From contig WGMF01000033.1 of assembly GCA_016125215.1 (NCBI GenBank), positions 1 through 64,000 of the forward strand: DNA of 64,000 nucleotides, written 5' to 3'. Both the position numbers and the translations under genes were made by a program. This document shows, piece after piece, positions 1 through 8,344 of this stretch (the stretch's first letter is position 1; every line of letters begins with the position of its first letter). The notes beneath the pieces were generated by a model. The model did no database searches. It saw nothing but the letters and a program-made list of their open reading frames with translations, and was not told the DNA's origin. Source of the stretch: Phycisphaera sp. Its GTDB lineage: Bacteria; Planctomycetota; Phycisphaerae; Phycisphaerales; Phycisphaeraceae.

Positions 1-1
1 C

Positions 2-112
2 GGTAGACACGAACCGCGTGTGGTCAAACGAAGGAAAGACCGCTACAGCTACATGACCCAACCCCGCGACCAACTACGCAAACACCTTGAAATCACAAGC
101 GTTGCCGCTTAA
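2..112 (+). pseudogene. 3' end of an IS4-type transposase (cut by window edge)
   Basis: The open frame from base 2 to the TAA at 110-112 encodes about 36 residues, rich in Arg and Lys, with the stretch PRVVKRRKDRYSYMTQPR. From memory this matches the C-terminal signature of IS4-family DDE transposases (R-x-x-KRR-x-x-Y-x-x-(L/M)-(T/x)-x-PR). The catalytic part lies outside the window, so it cannot be judged whether the gene is intact. The right end of the insertion sequence should lie within the next few tens of bases. It sits next to plasmid- or phage-like genes, which fits a mobile-element junction. The call rests on a short stretch. Confidence 0.5.
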
Positions 113-249
113 GTTGATGGCGTTCGTACCTGACACCTTATTCTCAACCCCGTTGGGAATGCTCTATTTCACACAAGAGAGATCGTCCGAAGCGCACAAT
201 TGCGGTGCTCGGGCCTTATGTGTTTTCACACAACACAAGGACCCGAAAG

Positions 250-1740
250 ATGACCCCACCCCTCCCGCACCGTGATTCACCCCCCGCCCCGCAAGCTGAC
301 GACACGCCCAGCGGTCAGACAGCCCCCACCCCTTTGTCGCCCGGACGTGTCTCGGGCAACGAGCCGGCTGCACACGACCCAGACGCGTTTCGCAGGCTTG
401 TGGCCGGGGGCGTGGAGATGATGGCCCGGGGCGGTCTTGCGTTGGACGGTCGGGGTCGGCTCGCTGAGGCCCCGCTGCGCTCGCGGGCGGTGATGACGCG
501 GTTGTCGGATGTTCAACCCCGACCGGTGCGTTGGCTCTGGCCCGGTCGCATCGCACTGGGCAAGCTGACGATCCTTGCGGGCGACCCGGGGCTGGGCAAG
601 AGCTTTCTCACACTGGACCTGGCATCACGGGTCAGCACCGGGGCCGGCTGGCCCGACGCGCCCGATGAACGCTCTGAGCCGGGCGGGGTCGTGCTGCTGT
701 CGGCTGAGGACGATCACGCAGACACGATCCGCCCACGCCTCGACGCCGCCGGTGCCCAGGCCTCTCGCATCCACGCCCTGTGCAACGTGCGACACCTCGA
801 CCCGCAGACCGGCTGCGACACGCAGACGCCCTTCACGCTCGAGGATATCCCCTCGCTCGAATCCGCCATCGAACAGACGCCCGAATGCAGGCTCGTGGTG
901 ATCGACCCCATCAGCGCCTACACCGGCAAGACCGATTCACACCGCAACGCCGAGGTCCGGGCGCTGCTGGCTCCGCTGGGCGAGCTGGCGGCACGCTTCG
1001 GCGTGGCGGTGCTGGCGGTCACCCACCTGCGCAAGGGCGAGGGGGCTGCGATCTACCGGGCCATGGGCAGCCTGGCGTTTGTGGCCGCCGCTCGCTCCGC
1101 GTGGGCTGTCTGCCGTGACCCACAAGACCCCACCGGCAAACGCCGACTCTTGCTCCCGGTCAAGAACAACCTCGGCAACGACACGACCGGGCTGGCCTTT
1201 GAGCTGCGCGACATCGGCAACGGGCAGGCCCACATCGCGTGGGACGACCGACCCGTCGCCGTCCGCATCGACGAGGCACTCGGGCAAAACACACGCAGGC
1301 CCGGCCCGAACAGCCACGAACGCCAACGCGTGATGGACTGGCTCAACAACGCCCTGGCGGACGGTGATCGGCTGGCAAGCGAACTCATCGAAGAGGCCCG
1401 CGACACGCATGGCATCTCGCCACGCACGCTGGATCGCGCCAAACGCGACATCGACATACGCGTTTATCGAAAGTCCGTTCTGGGTCCGTATTGGTGGTCG
1501 CTTCCCAATCTCTCACACCTCAACGCCACATTGCCCCAACACAAAGAACTTGGCGATCAAGGCGGTCAGGGAAATACAAAGGACTTACACACAAAAAGGC
1601 ACACCCCTGAACGCCACATTGTTCCTGAACGCCACGGGCGTCTTGACTGTCGGGCTGATGGGCCTGTGCCTCTGCTTTTCCCGCTGACCCCGAGCCACCC
1701 GCCGTTGACCCTCCCCCACGCCCACGGAGGTGACGCGTGA
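250..1740 (+). CDS. RepA-like AAA ATPase (AAA_25) with C-terminal winged helix
   Basis: A 496-residue ATPase of the RepA/DnaB-like family, found on plasmids and integrative elements and presumed to act on DNA in replication. Walker A GDPGLGKS is at residues 111-118 and Walker B RLVVIDP has its Asp near residue 219; a His-rich sensor-like stretch (LAVTHLRKGEG) follows. About residues 360-415 look like a winged-helix DNA-binding segment (RQRVMDWLNNAL, then SPRTLDRAKRDI). The tail is long, His/Pro-rich and probably disordered. The ATG at 250 was preferred over the GTG at 205 because AAGGA lies 8 bases upstream. The stop overlaps the GTG start of the next gene, so the two are translationally coupled. 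The substrate is unknown. Confidence 0.75.
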   Translation: MTPPLPHRDSPPAPQADDTPSGQTAPTPLSPGRVSGNEPAAHDPDAFRRLVAGGVEMMARGGLALDGRGRLAEAPLRSRAVMTRLSDVQPRPVRWLWPGRIALGKLTILAGDPGLGKSFLTLDLASRVSTGAGWPDAPDERSEPGGVVLLSAEDDHADTIRPRLDAAGAQASRIHALCNVRHLDPQTGCDTQTPFTLEDIPSLESAIEQTPECRLVVIDPISAYTGKTDSHRNAEVRALLAPLGELAARFGVAVLAVTHLRKGEGAAIYRAMGSLAFVAAARSAWAVCRDPQDPTGKRRLLLPVKNNLGNDTTGLAFELRDIGNGQAHIAWDDRPVAVRIDEALGQNTRRPGPNSHERQRVMDWLNNALADGDRLASELIEEARDTHGISPRTLDRAKRDIDIRVYRKSVLGPYWWSLPNLSHLNATLPQHKELGDQGGQGNTKDLHTKRHTPERHIVPERHGRLDCRADGPVPLLFPLTPSHPPLTLPHAHGGDA

Positions 1741-2135
1741 AAGACCGCTCCCCCCTCTCACCCGATGCCCAGCGTGCGGTGTACGCCGCCTACGCCTGCG
1801 GGGTCAAGCTCACCGCCGACGCGCACGGCCTCGTAGTCCTGACACGCAGCGTGCCGGGGTGTGTCGTCAACGAACTGGCCCGACACGAGGACGAATTGGC
1901 CCCACGCCTGCGACGCGTCGGCCTGCGGAACCAGATCGCCTCGATCCTTCGGCGGGCCCGTGCGCATTCGCTCGAACTGGCCCTCGCCATCCGTGACGCC
2001 TACCACGAACGACGCGCCACCTGCGAAATCATCGGCGGCTGCGGCGAACTCGACGCCCTCGAACAGGCGGCGCTCGAAGCCGAGGACAGCGAACTGGCCC
2101 TGGTGGGATTCGAACCCACACTGGAGCGATTTTAA
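1737..2135 (+). CDS. Small helical protein of unknown function, ending inside a tRNA gene
   Basis: A 132-residue protein I do not recognise. It starts with GTG, preceded by a strong GGAGG six bases upstream, and overlaps the stop of the RepA-like ATPase gene by four bases, so it is probably co-expressed with it. The sequence is mostly charged helix (ARHEDELAPRLRRVGLRNQI and an EQAALEAEDSE stretch). The last ten or so residues (GFEPTLERF) are antisense to the tRNA on the other strand. Such an ending is what an integrative element gives when it recombines into a tRNA 3' end: the natural C-terminus is replaced by tRNA sequence. Confidence 0.6.
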   Translation: MKDRSPLSPDAQRAVYAAYACGVKLTADAHGLVVLTRSVPGCVVNELARHEDELAPRLRRVGLRNQIASILRRARAHSLELALAIRDAYHERRATCEIIGGCGELDALEQAALEAEDSELALVGFEPTLERF

Positions 2136-2167
2136 GTCGCCTGCCTCTGCCGTTGGGCTACAGGGCC
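2095..2167 (-). tRNA. tRNA with anticodon UAA (Leu-type codon), short variable loop
   Basis: It folds with a perfect 7-bp acceptor stem (GGCCCTG with CAGGGCC, discriminator A), T arm GTGGG-TTCGAAT-CCCAC, and anticodon stem GGCGA/TCGCT with loop CTTAAAA, which gives anticodon TAA. CCA is not encoded. The variable region is only about 5 nt, whereas bacterial tRNA-Leu normally has a long class II arm. The D arm is also short (three pairs, GCC/GGC). It reads UUA, a rare codon in GC-rich DNA. A pseudo-tRNA or a specialised tRNA both remain possible. The 3' half overlaps the end of the preceding plus-strand ORF. Confidence 0.8.
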
Positions 2168-2200
2168 TGATGGGCAATATCGTACCGCATCATCGATGGC

Positions 2201-2288
2201 CATAAAGCCGACGATGGCATCGCCGGTCTTCTGTGTGGCGCATGACGCCAGGGGGACCCGCGATACCCCCGGAGCCCTCGCGGTTCCC
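2201..2288. repeat. Dispersed palindromic repeat, copy 1
   Basis: The stretch opens with CATAAAGCCGACGATGGCAT, continues CGCCGGTC, then TTCTGTGTGGCGCATGACG and a GGGGGACCCGCGATA segment. The core GCGATGGCATCGC palindrome and the TTCTGTGTGGCGCAT spacer recur near 3023-3122, and the core alone near 13347 and 41404. It lies between the tRNA and the 3' end of the lipoprotein gene, where it could act as a terminator. Confidence 0.7.
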
Positions 2289-2308
2289 ATGCGGGCCCTT
2301 GCGTCACA

Positions 2309-2971
2309 TCACTGTCGTTCAAGAACCACCGTACACCCGCCGGTGCTGCGGGGTTGGGCGTCGGGTGCGTGGAAGAAGTGGCCCTGGAGATACATGCGGG
2401 GCATGTCGGGGGTCGGCCACTTGCCGGTGATTTGCAGGGTGGTCGGGGCGTTGGGAGAACCATCAGACAGTTTGTAAGTCACCACGGGGTTGTTGAGTGT
2501 GATATTGAGGCTGTTGAAGAGGTCGGACCACGTGCCGGTCAGCTCGACGCGCTTGCCCAGCGCGGGGTCGGTCCATGTCATGTTCGCCTTGCCGTCGGGT
2601 TCGAAACGCCAGTCGGCCTGTTGCAGCGCCATGGCGATCTTGTCGGCCCGTTGGTGGGCTTCGTCGCTCGTGTCACGCACGGCGCCCGGGTTCTTGTCCG
2701 GGAAGCGTACCGCCGGGTTGGCAAGGTGGACCTGCACTTCACCGACTGCGCGCCATTGACCGACGACGAGCGAGCCGTGATCGACACCGTGCGGGCTTGT
2801 GCCGGCGGCGGTGCGGGCTGGGGTCTGTGACGTGCCGGGCGTGGCCGAGGCCGAGTCTTGTGTGGGATGGGTCGCCGTCGGCCCGCCCGTGCTCCCGTTG
2901 GGTGAACGGTCGCCGCAACCCCAGAGCAGGTTGACCGCGATCAAGCAGCAGGTTGAAAGTTTGCAGGCCAC
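2309..2971 (-). CDS. Putative lipoprotein, unknown function
   Basis: A 220-residue protein starting with GTG, with GGAAG a few bases upstream. The N-terminus is a short lipoprotein signal: a hydrophobic stretch followed by LLWGC, placing the lipidated Cys at residue 19. A low-complexity Thr/Ser/Pro/Gly linker (about residues 20-60) separates it from a folded domain. That domain begins VVGQWRAVGEV and looks beta-rich with conserved-looking Trp residues, as in small beta-barrel proteins; this is a weak inference. I cannot name a family. It stands alone between two palindromic repeats and is probably exported and membrane anchored. Confidence 0.65.
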   Translation of the reverse strand: MACKLSTCCLIAVNLLWGCGDRSPNGSTGGPTATHPTQDSASATPGTSQTPARTAAGTSPHGVDHGSLVVGQWRAVGEVQVHLANPAVRFPDKNPGAVRDTSDEAHQRADKIAMALQQADWRFEPDGKANMTWTDPALGKRVELTGTWSDLFNSLNITLNNPVVTYKLSDGSPNAPTTLQITGKWPTPDMPRMYLQGHFFHAPDAQPRSTGGCTVVLERQ

Positions 2972-3022
2972 GTTCTTCCACTCGCGTGCGGGTTGACCCT
3001 ATCGTACCCGCTGGAACCCACA

Positions 3023-3122
3023 CATAATGCCCGCGATGCCCCCGGAACTATCGCGGGTCTTCTGTGTGGCGCATAACGTCAGGGGGACCCGCGATAGTTC
3101 CGGGGGCATCGCGGGCTTTATG
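3023..3122. terminator. Perfect 30-bp inverted repeat, bidirectional terminator-like
   Basis: Arms at 3029-3058 and 3087-3116 are exact reverse complements (30 of 30) around a 28-nt loop containing TTCTGTGTGGCGCATAACG. Outside one mismatch, CATAA and TTATG extend the stem further. The right arm runs into the TAA stop of the metal ATPase gene (3118-3120). The loop is shared with the repeat at 2201-2288, so this is both a repeat-family member and a strong candidate terminator. Confidence 0.75.
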
Positions 3123-5073
3123 ACGAGCGTCCGGGGGACCATGCGAGGATGCGCAGGGCGTTGAGCACGACGAGCACGGTCGAGCCTTCGTGAAAAAACA
3201 CCGCGGCGGAGATGGGCGTTCGCCCGAGCGCCGCCAGGGGGGCGAGCACCGCAATCGTGCCCAGGGCGATGACGAGGTTCTGCGTGATGATCTTTCGGGA
3301 GTAGCGAGAGAGGCCGACGGCTTCGGGCAGGCGTGTGATCTGTCCGCCGAGCAGCGCGATGTCCGCGGTTTCGAGGGCCACGTCCGTGCCGCTGCCTGCG
3401 CCACCGATGGCAATGCCGACGGTTGCGGCCGCGAGGGCCGGGGCGTCGTTGACACCGTCGCCGACCATGGCCAAAGGCGTGCCGGAGGCTTCGATCTGGC
3501 GGATGCGGTCGAGCTTGTCCTGCGGCAGGAGGTTGGCGTGGGCCTCGTCGATGCCGACGTGTTGGGCAACGGCCTGTGCGGTGCGGGGGTTGTCGCCGGT
3601 GAGCATGAGCGTGCGACGGATGCCCATGCGGTGGAGGCTCTCGACGACTGAAGAGGCGGACTCGCTCACAGCATCAGCCAGGGCAATGACGCCCAGCGCT
3701 TCGTCGTCACGCCCGACGACCATCGCGGTCTTGCCCTGGGATTCGAGGGTGTCGATGCGTTGCTGGGCGTCGTCGATGTGTGCGGTGTGGCGTCCGTTAC
3801 GCAGGGCGGGCTTGCCGACCCAGACGGTCGAGCCGTGGATTTGGCCGGTGATCCCCAGGCCGCGGTGTTGTTCGATGGCGGTGGGTTCGATGGCCTGTGT
3901 GTTCTGCTGCTCAGCTTCACGGACGATGGCGCGTGCGAGGGGGTGTTGGCTGCCGCGTTCGACGCCGGCCGCAAGGGCCAGGACGCCCGATTGGTCGAGC
4001 TGGCTGTTGAGGGCCATGATGTCGGTGACGGTGTGTTTGCCGAGCGTGAGCGTGCCGGTCTTGTCGAAGGCGATGGCACGGATGCGACCGAGGTTTTCGA
4101 GGTGGATGCCGCCCTTGATGAGGACGCCCACACGCGCAGCCCGGGCAATGCCGGAGAGGACCGACGCGGGTGTGCCGATGGCCAATGCGCAGGGCGAGGC
4201 GGCGGTGAGAAACGCCATGGCCTGGTAGAACCATCCCTGCCAGTCGTTGTCGTGGTCGCGCATGGGTTCGATGTGCAACAGCGGCGGAACAACGATGAGC
4301 AGCAGCGTGGTGACGATGACGAAGGGGACGTAGACCTTCTCGACCTTGTCGGTGAACTGCTGAGTGGGGCTTTTGGATTGCTGGGCCTCTTCGACGAGGC
4401 GGATGACTTTGGCCAGGGTGGTCTGGTGGGCGGGCTTGAGGGCTTCGACGGTGATCAGGCCGTCCTGGTTGATCGAACCCGCGAAGACCTCGTCGCCGAC
4501 GGTCTTGCCGACGGGCATGGACTCGCCGGTGAGGGCGGCTTCGTCCAGGGCCGAGGCGCCTTCGGTGATGCGTCCGTCGCAGGGCACACGCTGGCCGGGG
4601 CGGACACGGACACGGTCGCCGGGGCCGAGGCGATTGGCGGGGACTTCTCTTTCGCCTTGTGGGGAAGAGGGGTCGATGAGGATGGCGGTGTCGGGCAGGA
4701 CCTTTGAGAGGGCGCTGATGGCACCGCGAGCCTTGTCGAGTGCGAGGCGTTCCCCCGCGCCACCGAGGGCAAAGAGCAGGAGCAGCAGCCCGCCCTCTTC
4801 GTAGTGCCCGAGGCTGGCCGCCCCGATGGCCGCGGCGAACATGAGCACGTCGATGTCGAACTTGAATTGGCGCAGGACGTGAAGAGTGTCGAGCGCGGTG
4901 CCCCAACCGCAGAGCAGGTAAGCCACCGCGAGCATGCCCAGGCGGAAGGGTTGCGGGCCGTCGAGGTAGTGCGTGATCGCGCCCGCAATCAGGAAGACCC
5001 CGCCGACGACCGCGGTGACGAGGTCGAAATGGCGCTTCCAGAACGGTCGATTTTCAGCGGGATCGGGGGGCAT
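3118..5073 (-). CDS. P1B-type metal-transporting ATPase, subgroup P1B-4 (SPC motif)
   Basis: A 651-residue inner-membrane pump that exports a transition metal at the cost of ATP. Visible motifs in order: SPC in the metal-binding transmembrane helix (about residue 290), the phosphorylation loop DKTGTLT (about 335), the HP locus SQHPLA (about 376), GDGVNDAP (about 537), and HEGST in the last helices (about 628). SPC together with HEG(G/S)T is the signature of P1B-4 pumps, which are linked to cobalt and in some bacteria iron or nickel. There is no N-terminal Cys metal-binding domain, as usual for this subgroup. No SD-like motif precedes the ATG and no regulator is adjacent. Confidence 0.92.
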   Translation of the reverse strand: MPPDPAENRPFWKRHFDLVTAVVGGVFLIAGAITHYLDGPQPFRLGMLAVAYLLCGWGTALDTLHVLRQFKFDIDVLMFAAAIGAASLGHYEEGGLLLLLFALGGAGERLALDKARGAISALSKVLPDTAILIDPSSPQGEREVPANRLGPGDRVRVRPGQRVPCDGRITEGASALDEAALTGESMPVGKTVGDEVFAGSINQDGLITVEALKPAHQTTLAKVIRLVEEAQQSKSPTQQFTDKVEKVYVPFVIVTTLLLIVVPPLLHIEPMRDHDNDWQGWFYQAMAFLTAASPCALAIGTPASVLSGIARAARVGVLIKGGIHLENLGRIRAIAFDKTGTLTLGKHTVTDIMALNSQLDQSGVLALAAGVERGSQHPLARAIVREAEQQNTQAIEPTAIEQHRGLGITGQIHGSTVWVGKPALRNGRHTAHIDDAQQRIDTLESQGKTAMVVGRDDEALGVIALADAVSESASSVVESLHRMGIRRTLMLTGDNPRTAQAVAQHVGIDEAHANLLPQDKLDRIRQIEASGTPLAMVGDGVNDAPALAAATVGIAIGGAGSGTDVALETADIALLGGQITRLPEAVGLSRYSRKIITQNLVIALGTIAVLAPLAALGRTPISAAVFFHEGSTVLVVLNALRILAWSPGRSS

Positions 5074-5109
5074 GGGTTTACAAGGGATACTATTGTCCGT
5101 TGATTATAG

Positions 5110-5240
5110 CGTAGGGAAGATGGCGGGAAGTGGCCCCGTGGTCCAGTGGCCAATTGGCCGGGAAAAAACAAGACAAAGATGACGACTCAGGACGCTGGGA
5201 CACTCGACCACTCGAACACTTGGCCACTCGGCCACTTCTT
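5110..5240. repeat. Short-word repeat region between argJ and the metal ATPase
   Basis: This stretch has repeated CCACT-type words: GTGGCCCCGTGGTCCAGTGGCC on one side, then CACTCGACCACTCGAACACT and GGCCACTCGGCCACTT on the other. The words recur about every 9-10 bases and the two halves are partly complementary, giving an imperfect hairpin. No ORF is credible here. Confidence 0.5.
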
Positions 5241-5245
5241 CCCCT

Positions 5246-6466
5246 TCACGTCGTGTAATCCGCATTGATCGAGACGTACTCCTTCGACAGGTCACAACCG
5301 AGCCACTCCGTGGACGCCTTGCCCATGCCCAGGTCGATGGTGAAGGTGATCTCGGACTTCTTCATGGTTTGCTCAAGTTTGTTCTGCACCTTCACGGCGT
5401 GGGTCAGGGCCTGCCCGTCGCGCCCTACGCAGACTTCACCGATGTGGATCGAGAGCTTCCGGGGGTTGATCGCGGCCCCGCTGCGTCCGACCGCGGCCAC
5501 GAGCCGGCCCCAGTTGGGGTCGCCCCCGTGGACGGCACACTTAATCAGCGGCGAGCCGGTGACGGTGTAGCCGACTTTGTCCGCATCGCGTTGCGAACGG
5601 GCGTTCGTCACCCTCACACGCACGACTTTCGTCACGCCCTCGCCGTCCTTGACGATCTGATAGGCCAAATCCCCGCAGAGTTCCGTGAGCGCCCGGGTGA
5701 AGGCGGCCAGGCCTTTGGCGTCTAACACCTTGTTAGATGACGCCCCGCTCGCAAGTAGCAGGACAGTGTCGCTTGTGCTTGTGTCGTGGTCGACGGAGAG
5801 GCGGTTGAAGGTGGTGTTGACCGCTTCGCGCAGGGCGGTCTTGCACTGGGTGGGGGTGAGGCGGGCGTCGGTGGTAAGGAAAGCAAACATTGTGGCCATG
5901 TTGGGCTGGATCATGCCCGAGCCTTTGGCAATGCCGCCGATCGTGACGGTTGAGCCGCCGATCTTTACACGACGCACAGCCGACTTGGGCACGAGGTCGG
6001 TCGTCATGATCGCCACGGCCGCGGCCTGATCGAACGCCGTGCCCCGCCCGACCTTGGCGCAGAGCGCGGGGATGCCCCGGCCGATCTTCTCCATCGGGAG
6101 GTACTTGCCGATCACGCCCGTCGAGCAGGGTAAAACCTCGCCGGCCTTCAGCCCGCAGCTCTGGGCAACAAGTCGGCACATCTCCAGCGCGTCACGCTGC
6201 CCACGCTCGCCCGTGCAGACATTCGAGCACCCGCTGTTGGCCACGATCGCACGCACGAACCCCGTCCGCAGGTGACGCTTGCAGACCTTCACCGGCTCAC
6301 CGGGGAACTTATTCTTCGTAAACATCCCCGCCGCGGCACAGGGACCATCCGCAACAATCACCGCCAGGTCCGGCTTGCCCGAGGCCTTGATCCCGCACGT
6401 AGCCCCCCCCGCCCGGAACCCACGCGGCGCGGTGACGGAAGCTTTGAATGAAGTGTTCTTGGCCAT
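5246..6466 (-). CDS. argJ: Bifunctional ornithine acetyltransferase / N-acetylglutamate synthase ArgJ
   Basis: A 406-residue enzyme of arginine synthesis. It moves the acetyl group from N-acetylornithine to glutamate and, in bifunctional forms, also acetylates glutamate from acetyl-CoA. The autocleavage region KGSGMIQPNMATMFAF is present, with the Thr of MATM as the expected new N-terminal nucleophile of the beta chain. The C-terminus has the family-typical end (EWLGCDLSKEYVSINADY). Length is normal. Other arg genes are not nearby. The next gene upstream on this strand begins about 120 bases away, so it is probably a separate transcription unit. Confidence 0.95.
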   Translation of the reverse strand: MAKNTSFKASVTAPRGFRAGGATCGIKASGKPDLAVIVADGPCAAAGMFTKNKFPGEPVKVCKRHLRTGFVRAIVANSGCSNVCTGERGQRDALEMCRLVAQSCGLKAGEVLPCSTGVIGKYLPMEKIGRGIPALCAKVGRGTAFDQAAAVAIMTTDLVPKSAVRRVKIGGSTVTIGGIAKGSGMIQPNMATMFAFLTTDARLTPTQCKTALREAVNTTFNRLSVDHDTSTSDTVLLLASGASSNKVLDAKGLAAFTRALTELCGDLAYQIVKDGEGVTKVVRVRVTNARSQRDADKVGYTVTGSPLIKCAVHGGDPNWGRLVAAVGRSGAAINPRKLSIHIGEVCVGRDGQALTHAVKVQNKLEQTMKKSEITFTIDLGMGKASTEWLGCDLSKEYVSINADYTT

Positions 6467-6586
6467 AGTCGTGGGATTGTATCACCACGATAAACAAACA
6501 TGAGGACGAACCCCCGAGAAACCGAGCACACAGCAAGACACCGTATGCGTTGCTGACGGCTCTGGTTGGCCCCGGCGTCTGGACGG

Positions 6587-7726
6587 TTATTCCTTCCCGA
6601 CGAACTTGTAGATCGGTCCGTCGAGGGAGACGGCGTACAACTCGTTGTCGTGGTCGAGGCCGAAGCTCGAGACGCCTCGCACGACCGCGACAAACCGGTT
6701 CTCGGTGACGGCTCGGTGGGTCTTGTCGTAACGCAACAACCAGATTTTGTTCGAGCCGTAGTCGCCGTAGATGTAGGCCCCCGTCAGCCACGGGATTTGC
6801 TTGCCGCGGTAGACGTAGCCACCGGTGACGGAGATGCCCTCGCCGCGTGGGTAGTCGATGATCGGCTCGACCAGGTCGTCGGGCACGCCCGATCCTGGCC
6901 TGTTGAAGTCGTGCTTGCCTTCCCGGATGCGCCAGCCGTAGTTCTTGCCCTTTTCGATCAGGTCCACCTCTTCCCACGCGTTCTGTCCGACGTCGCCAGC
7001 CCAGAGGTCGCCGGTGTCTGGGTCGAAGCTGAACCGCCAGACGTTGCGCAGGCCATAGGCGTAGATTTCGGGGCACGCGCCGGGCTCGTTCACGAAGGGA
7101 TTATCGTTCGGGATGGCGTAGCGATTGTTGTTCTCCTCGCGGTTGACATCGATGCGGAGGATTTTGCCCAGCAGGTTGTGGAGATTCTGTGCGCTGTTGC
7201 GTGGGTCGCCGCCCGCGCCGCCGTCGCCGAGGGAATAGTAGAGATAGCCGTCGGGCCCGAAGTCGATCATCCCGCCGTTGTGGTTGCTCCAGGGCTGGTT
7301 GACTTCGAGAATAACGCGCTCGCTCTGTGGGTCGAGGGTGTGTGTATCGGTGTTGTAATTCCACCGCGAGAGAATGTTGCGCCGGGGGTTGTCGGCGGAG
7401 TAGACAAGATAGACAAAGTGATTCTTCGTGAAGTCGGGGTGGAACGCCAGCCCGAGCAGGCCCTCCTCGTTGCCGTTGCGCAGGACTTTGTTTCGGATGT
7501 CGAGTGAGGCGTTGCTCAAAGCCGGGGTCTTGCGGTATTCGATGGTGCTGACCACGCCGTCCTGTTCGAGCACGACCAAACGATCCCGGTCGCCGGGGAC
7601 GGGCGCGAGGTAGAGCGGGCGGTGCAGGCGCACATTTTCGAAGACGCGCCGCGTGTCAAGTTCCTGTGCGTGACAGGTGAGCGACATGAAACAGACCACG
7701 AGGATCACAGAGGCGAGCGGTTTCAT
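6587..7726 (-). CDS. Secreted PQQ-dependent sugar dehydrogenase (GSDH/Hip-like beta-propeller)
   Basis: A 379-residue protein with a cleavable signal peptide (hydrophobic ILVVCFMSLTCHA, cleavage before QELD). The mature part carries glucose/sorbosone dehydrogenase propeller motifs: GLLGLAFHPDF, then WSNHNGGMIDFGPDGYLY, then a GKILRIDVN strand and ICAYGLRN-like EIYAYGLRNVWRFSFD, followed by VGQNAWEEVD. Family members bind PQQ and Ca2+ and oxidise sugars outside the cytoplasmic membrane. The substrate cannot be assigned. It lies about 50 bases from lemA on the same strand, but a functional link is not evident. Confidence 0.88.
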   Translation of the reverse strand: MKPLASVILVVCFMSLTCHAQELDTRRVFENVRLHRPLYLAPVPGDRDRLVVLEQDGVVSTIEYRKTPALSNASLDIRNKVLRNGNEEGLLGLAFHPDFTKNHFVYLVYSADNPRRNILSRWNYNTDTHTLDPQSERVILEVNQPWSNHNGGMIDFGPDGYLYYSLGDGGAGGDPRNSAQNLHNLLGKILRIDVNREENNNRYAIPNDNPFVNEPGACPEIYAYGLRNVWRFSFDPDTGDLWAGDVGQNAWEEVDLIEKGKNYGWRIREGKHDFNRPGSGVPDDLVEPIIDYPRGEGISVTGGYVYRGKQIPWLTGAYIYGDYGSNKIWLLRYDKTHRAVTENRFVAVVRGVSSFGLDHDNELYAVSLDGPIYKFVGKE

Positions 7727-7774
7727 GCCAGGATTGTATGTGTCCGCCCTGACCCCGTGTTGAGATGTGAATCT

Positions 7775-8344
7775 TTACTTGAGTTCGACGCGTGGCGCGA
7801 TGCGGATGGAGGCGTCTTCAATCTCGAAATACTCCGCCATCCTGAAGTTGAACATCGACGCAATGAGGTTGGAGGGGAAGACCTCGATACGGGTGTTCAG
7901 GTCGCGGACGTTGGCGTTGTAGAAGCGTCTGGCCGCGGCGATGCGGTCCTCGGTGTTGACCAGTTCTTTCTGGAGTTGCATGAAGTTTTCGCTGGCCTTG
8001 AGGTCGGGGTAACGCTCGACGACGACGAACATCTCTTTGAGCGAGCCGACCAGTTCGTTCTCATCTCGGGCCTGCGACGCGGGAGAGCCGGTGGAGTTGA
8101 CCGCACGGTTGCGGGCCTCGACGACGCGCTCGAGCGTCTGGCGTTCGTGCGCAGCGTACCCCTTGACCGTCTCGACGAGGTTGGGGATCAGGTCGTAGCG
8201 TCGCTTGAGTTCGTTGTCGATGCCCGCCCAGCTCTCACGCAGGTGCTGACGCAGACGGACCAGGCCGTTATACGTGCCGACCAGCCAGAGGAAGGGCAAC
8301 AGGAAGACCAACCCGCAACACAGCAGACCGGGTATCTCGATCAT
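7775..8344 (-). CDS. lemA: LemA family protein
   Basis: A 189-residue protein with one N-terminal membrane helix (LLCCGLVFLLPFLWLVGTYNGLV) followed by a long helical domain. It contains the LemA hallmarks RYDLIPNLVETVKGYAAHE and a C-terminal DLNTRIEVFPSNLIASMF motif. LemA proteins have a short periplasmic N-terminus and cytoplasmic helices; their exact role is unclear. The ATG overlaps the stop of the upstream gene as ATGA, so the two are one operon. Confidence 0.92.
   Translation of the reverse strand: MIEIPGLLCCGLVFLLPFLWLVGTYNGLVRLRQHLRESWAGIDNELKRRYDLIPNLVETVKGYAAHERQTLERVVEARNRAVNSTGSPASQARDENELVGSLKEMFVVVERYPDLKASENFMQLQKELVNTEDRIAAARRFYNANVRDLNTRIEVFPSNLIASMFNFRMAEYFEIEDASIRIAPRVELK

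Noticed and set aside
2095-2167. Reading the odd tRNA as tRNA-Sec or a stop suppressor
   Set aside because: The loop CTTAAAA places TAA at positions 34-36, so it reads UUA and not a stop codon; the acceptor stem is 7 bp, not 8 as in tRNA-Sec.
3760-4707. 315-residue plus-strand ORF opposite the metal ATPase
   Set aside because: Asp/Gly/Val-rich antisense frame of a conserved P-type ATPase.
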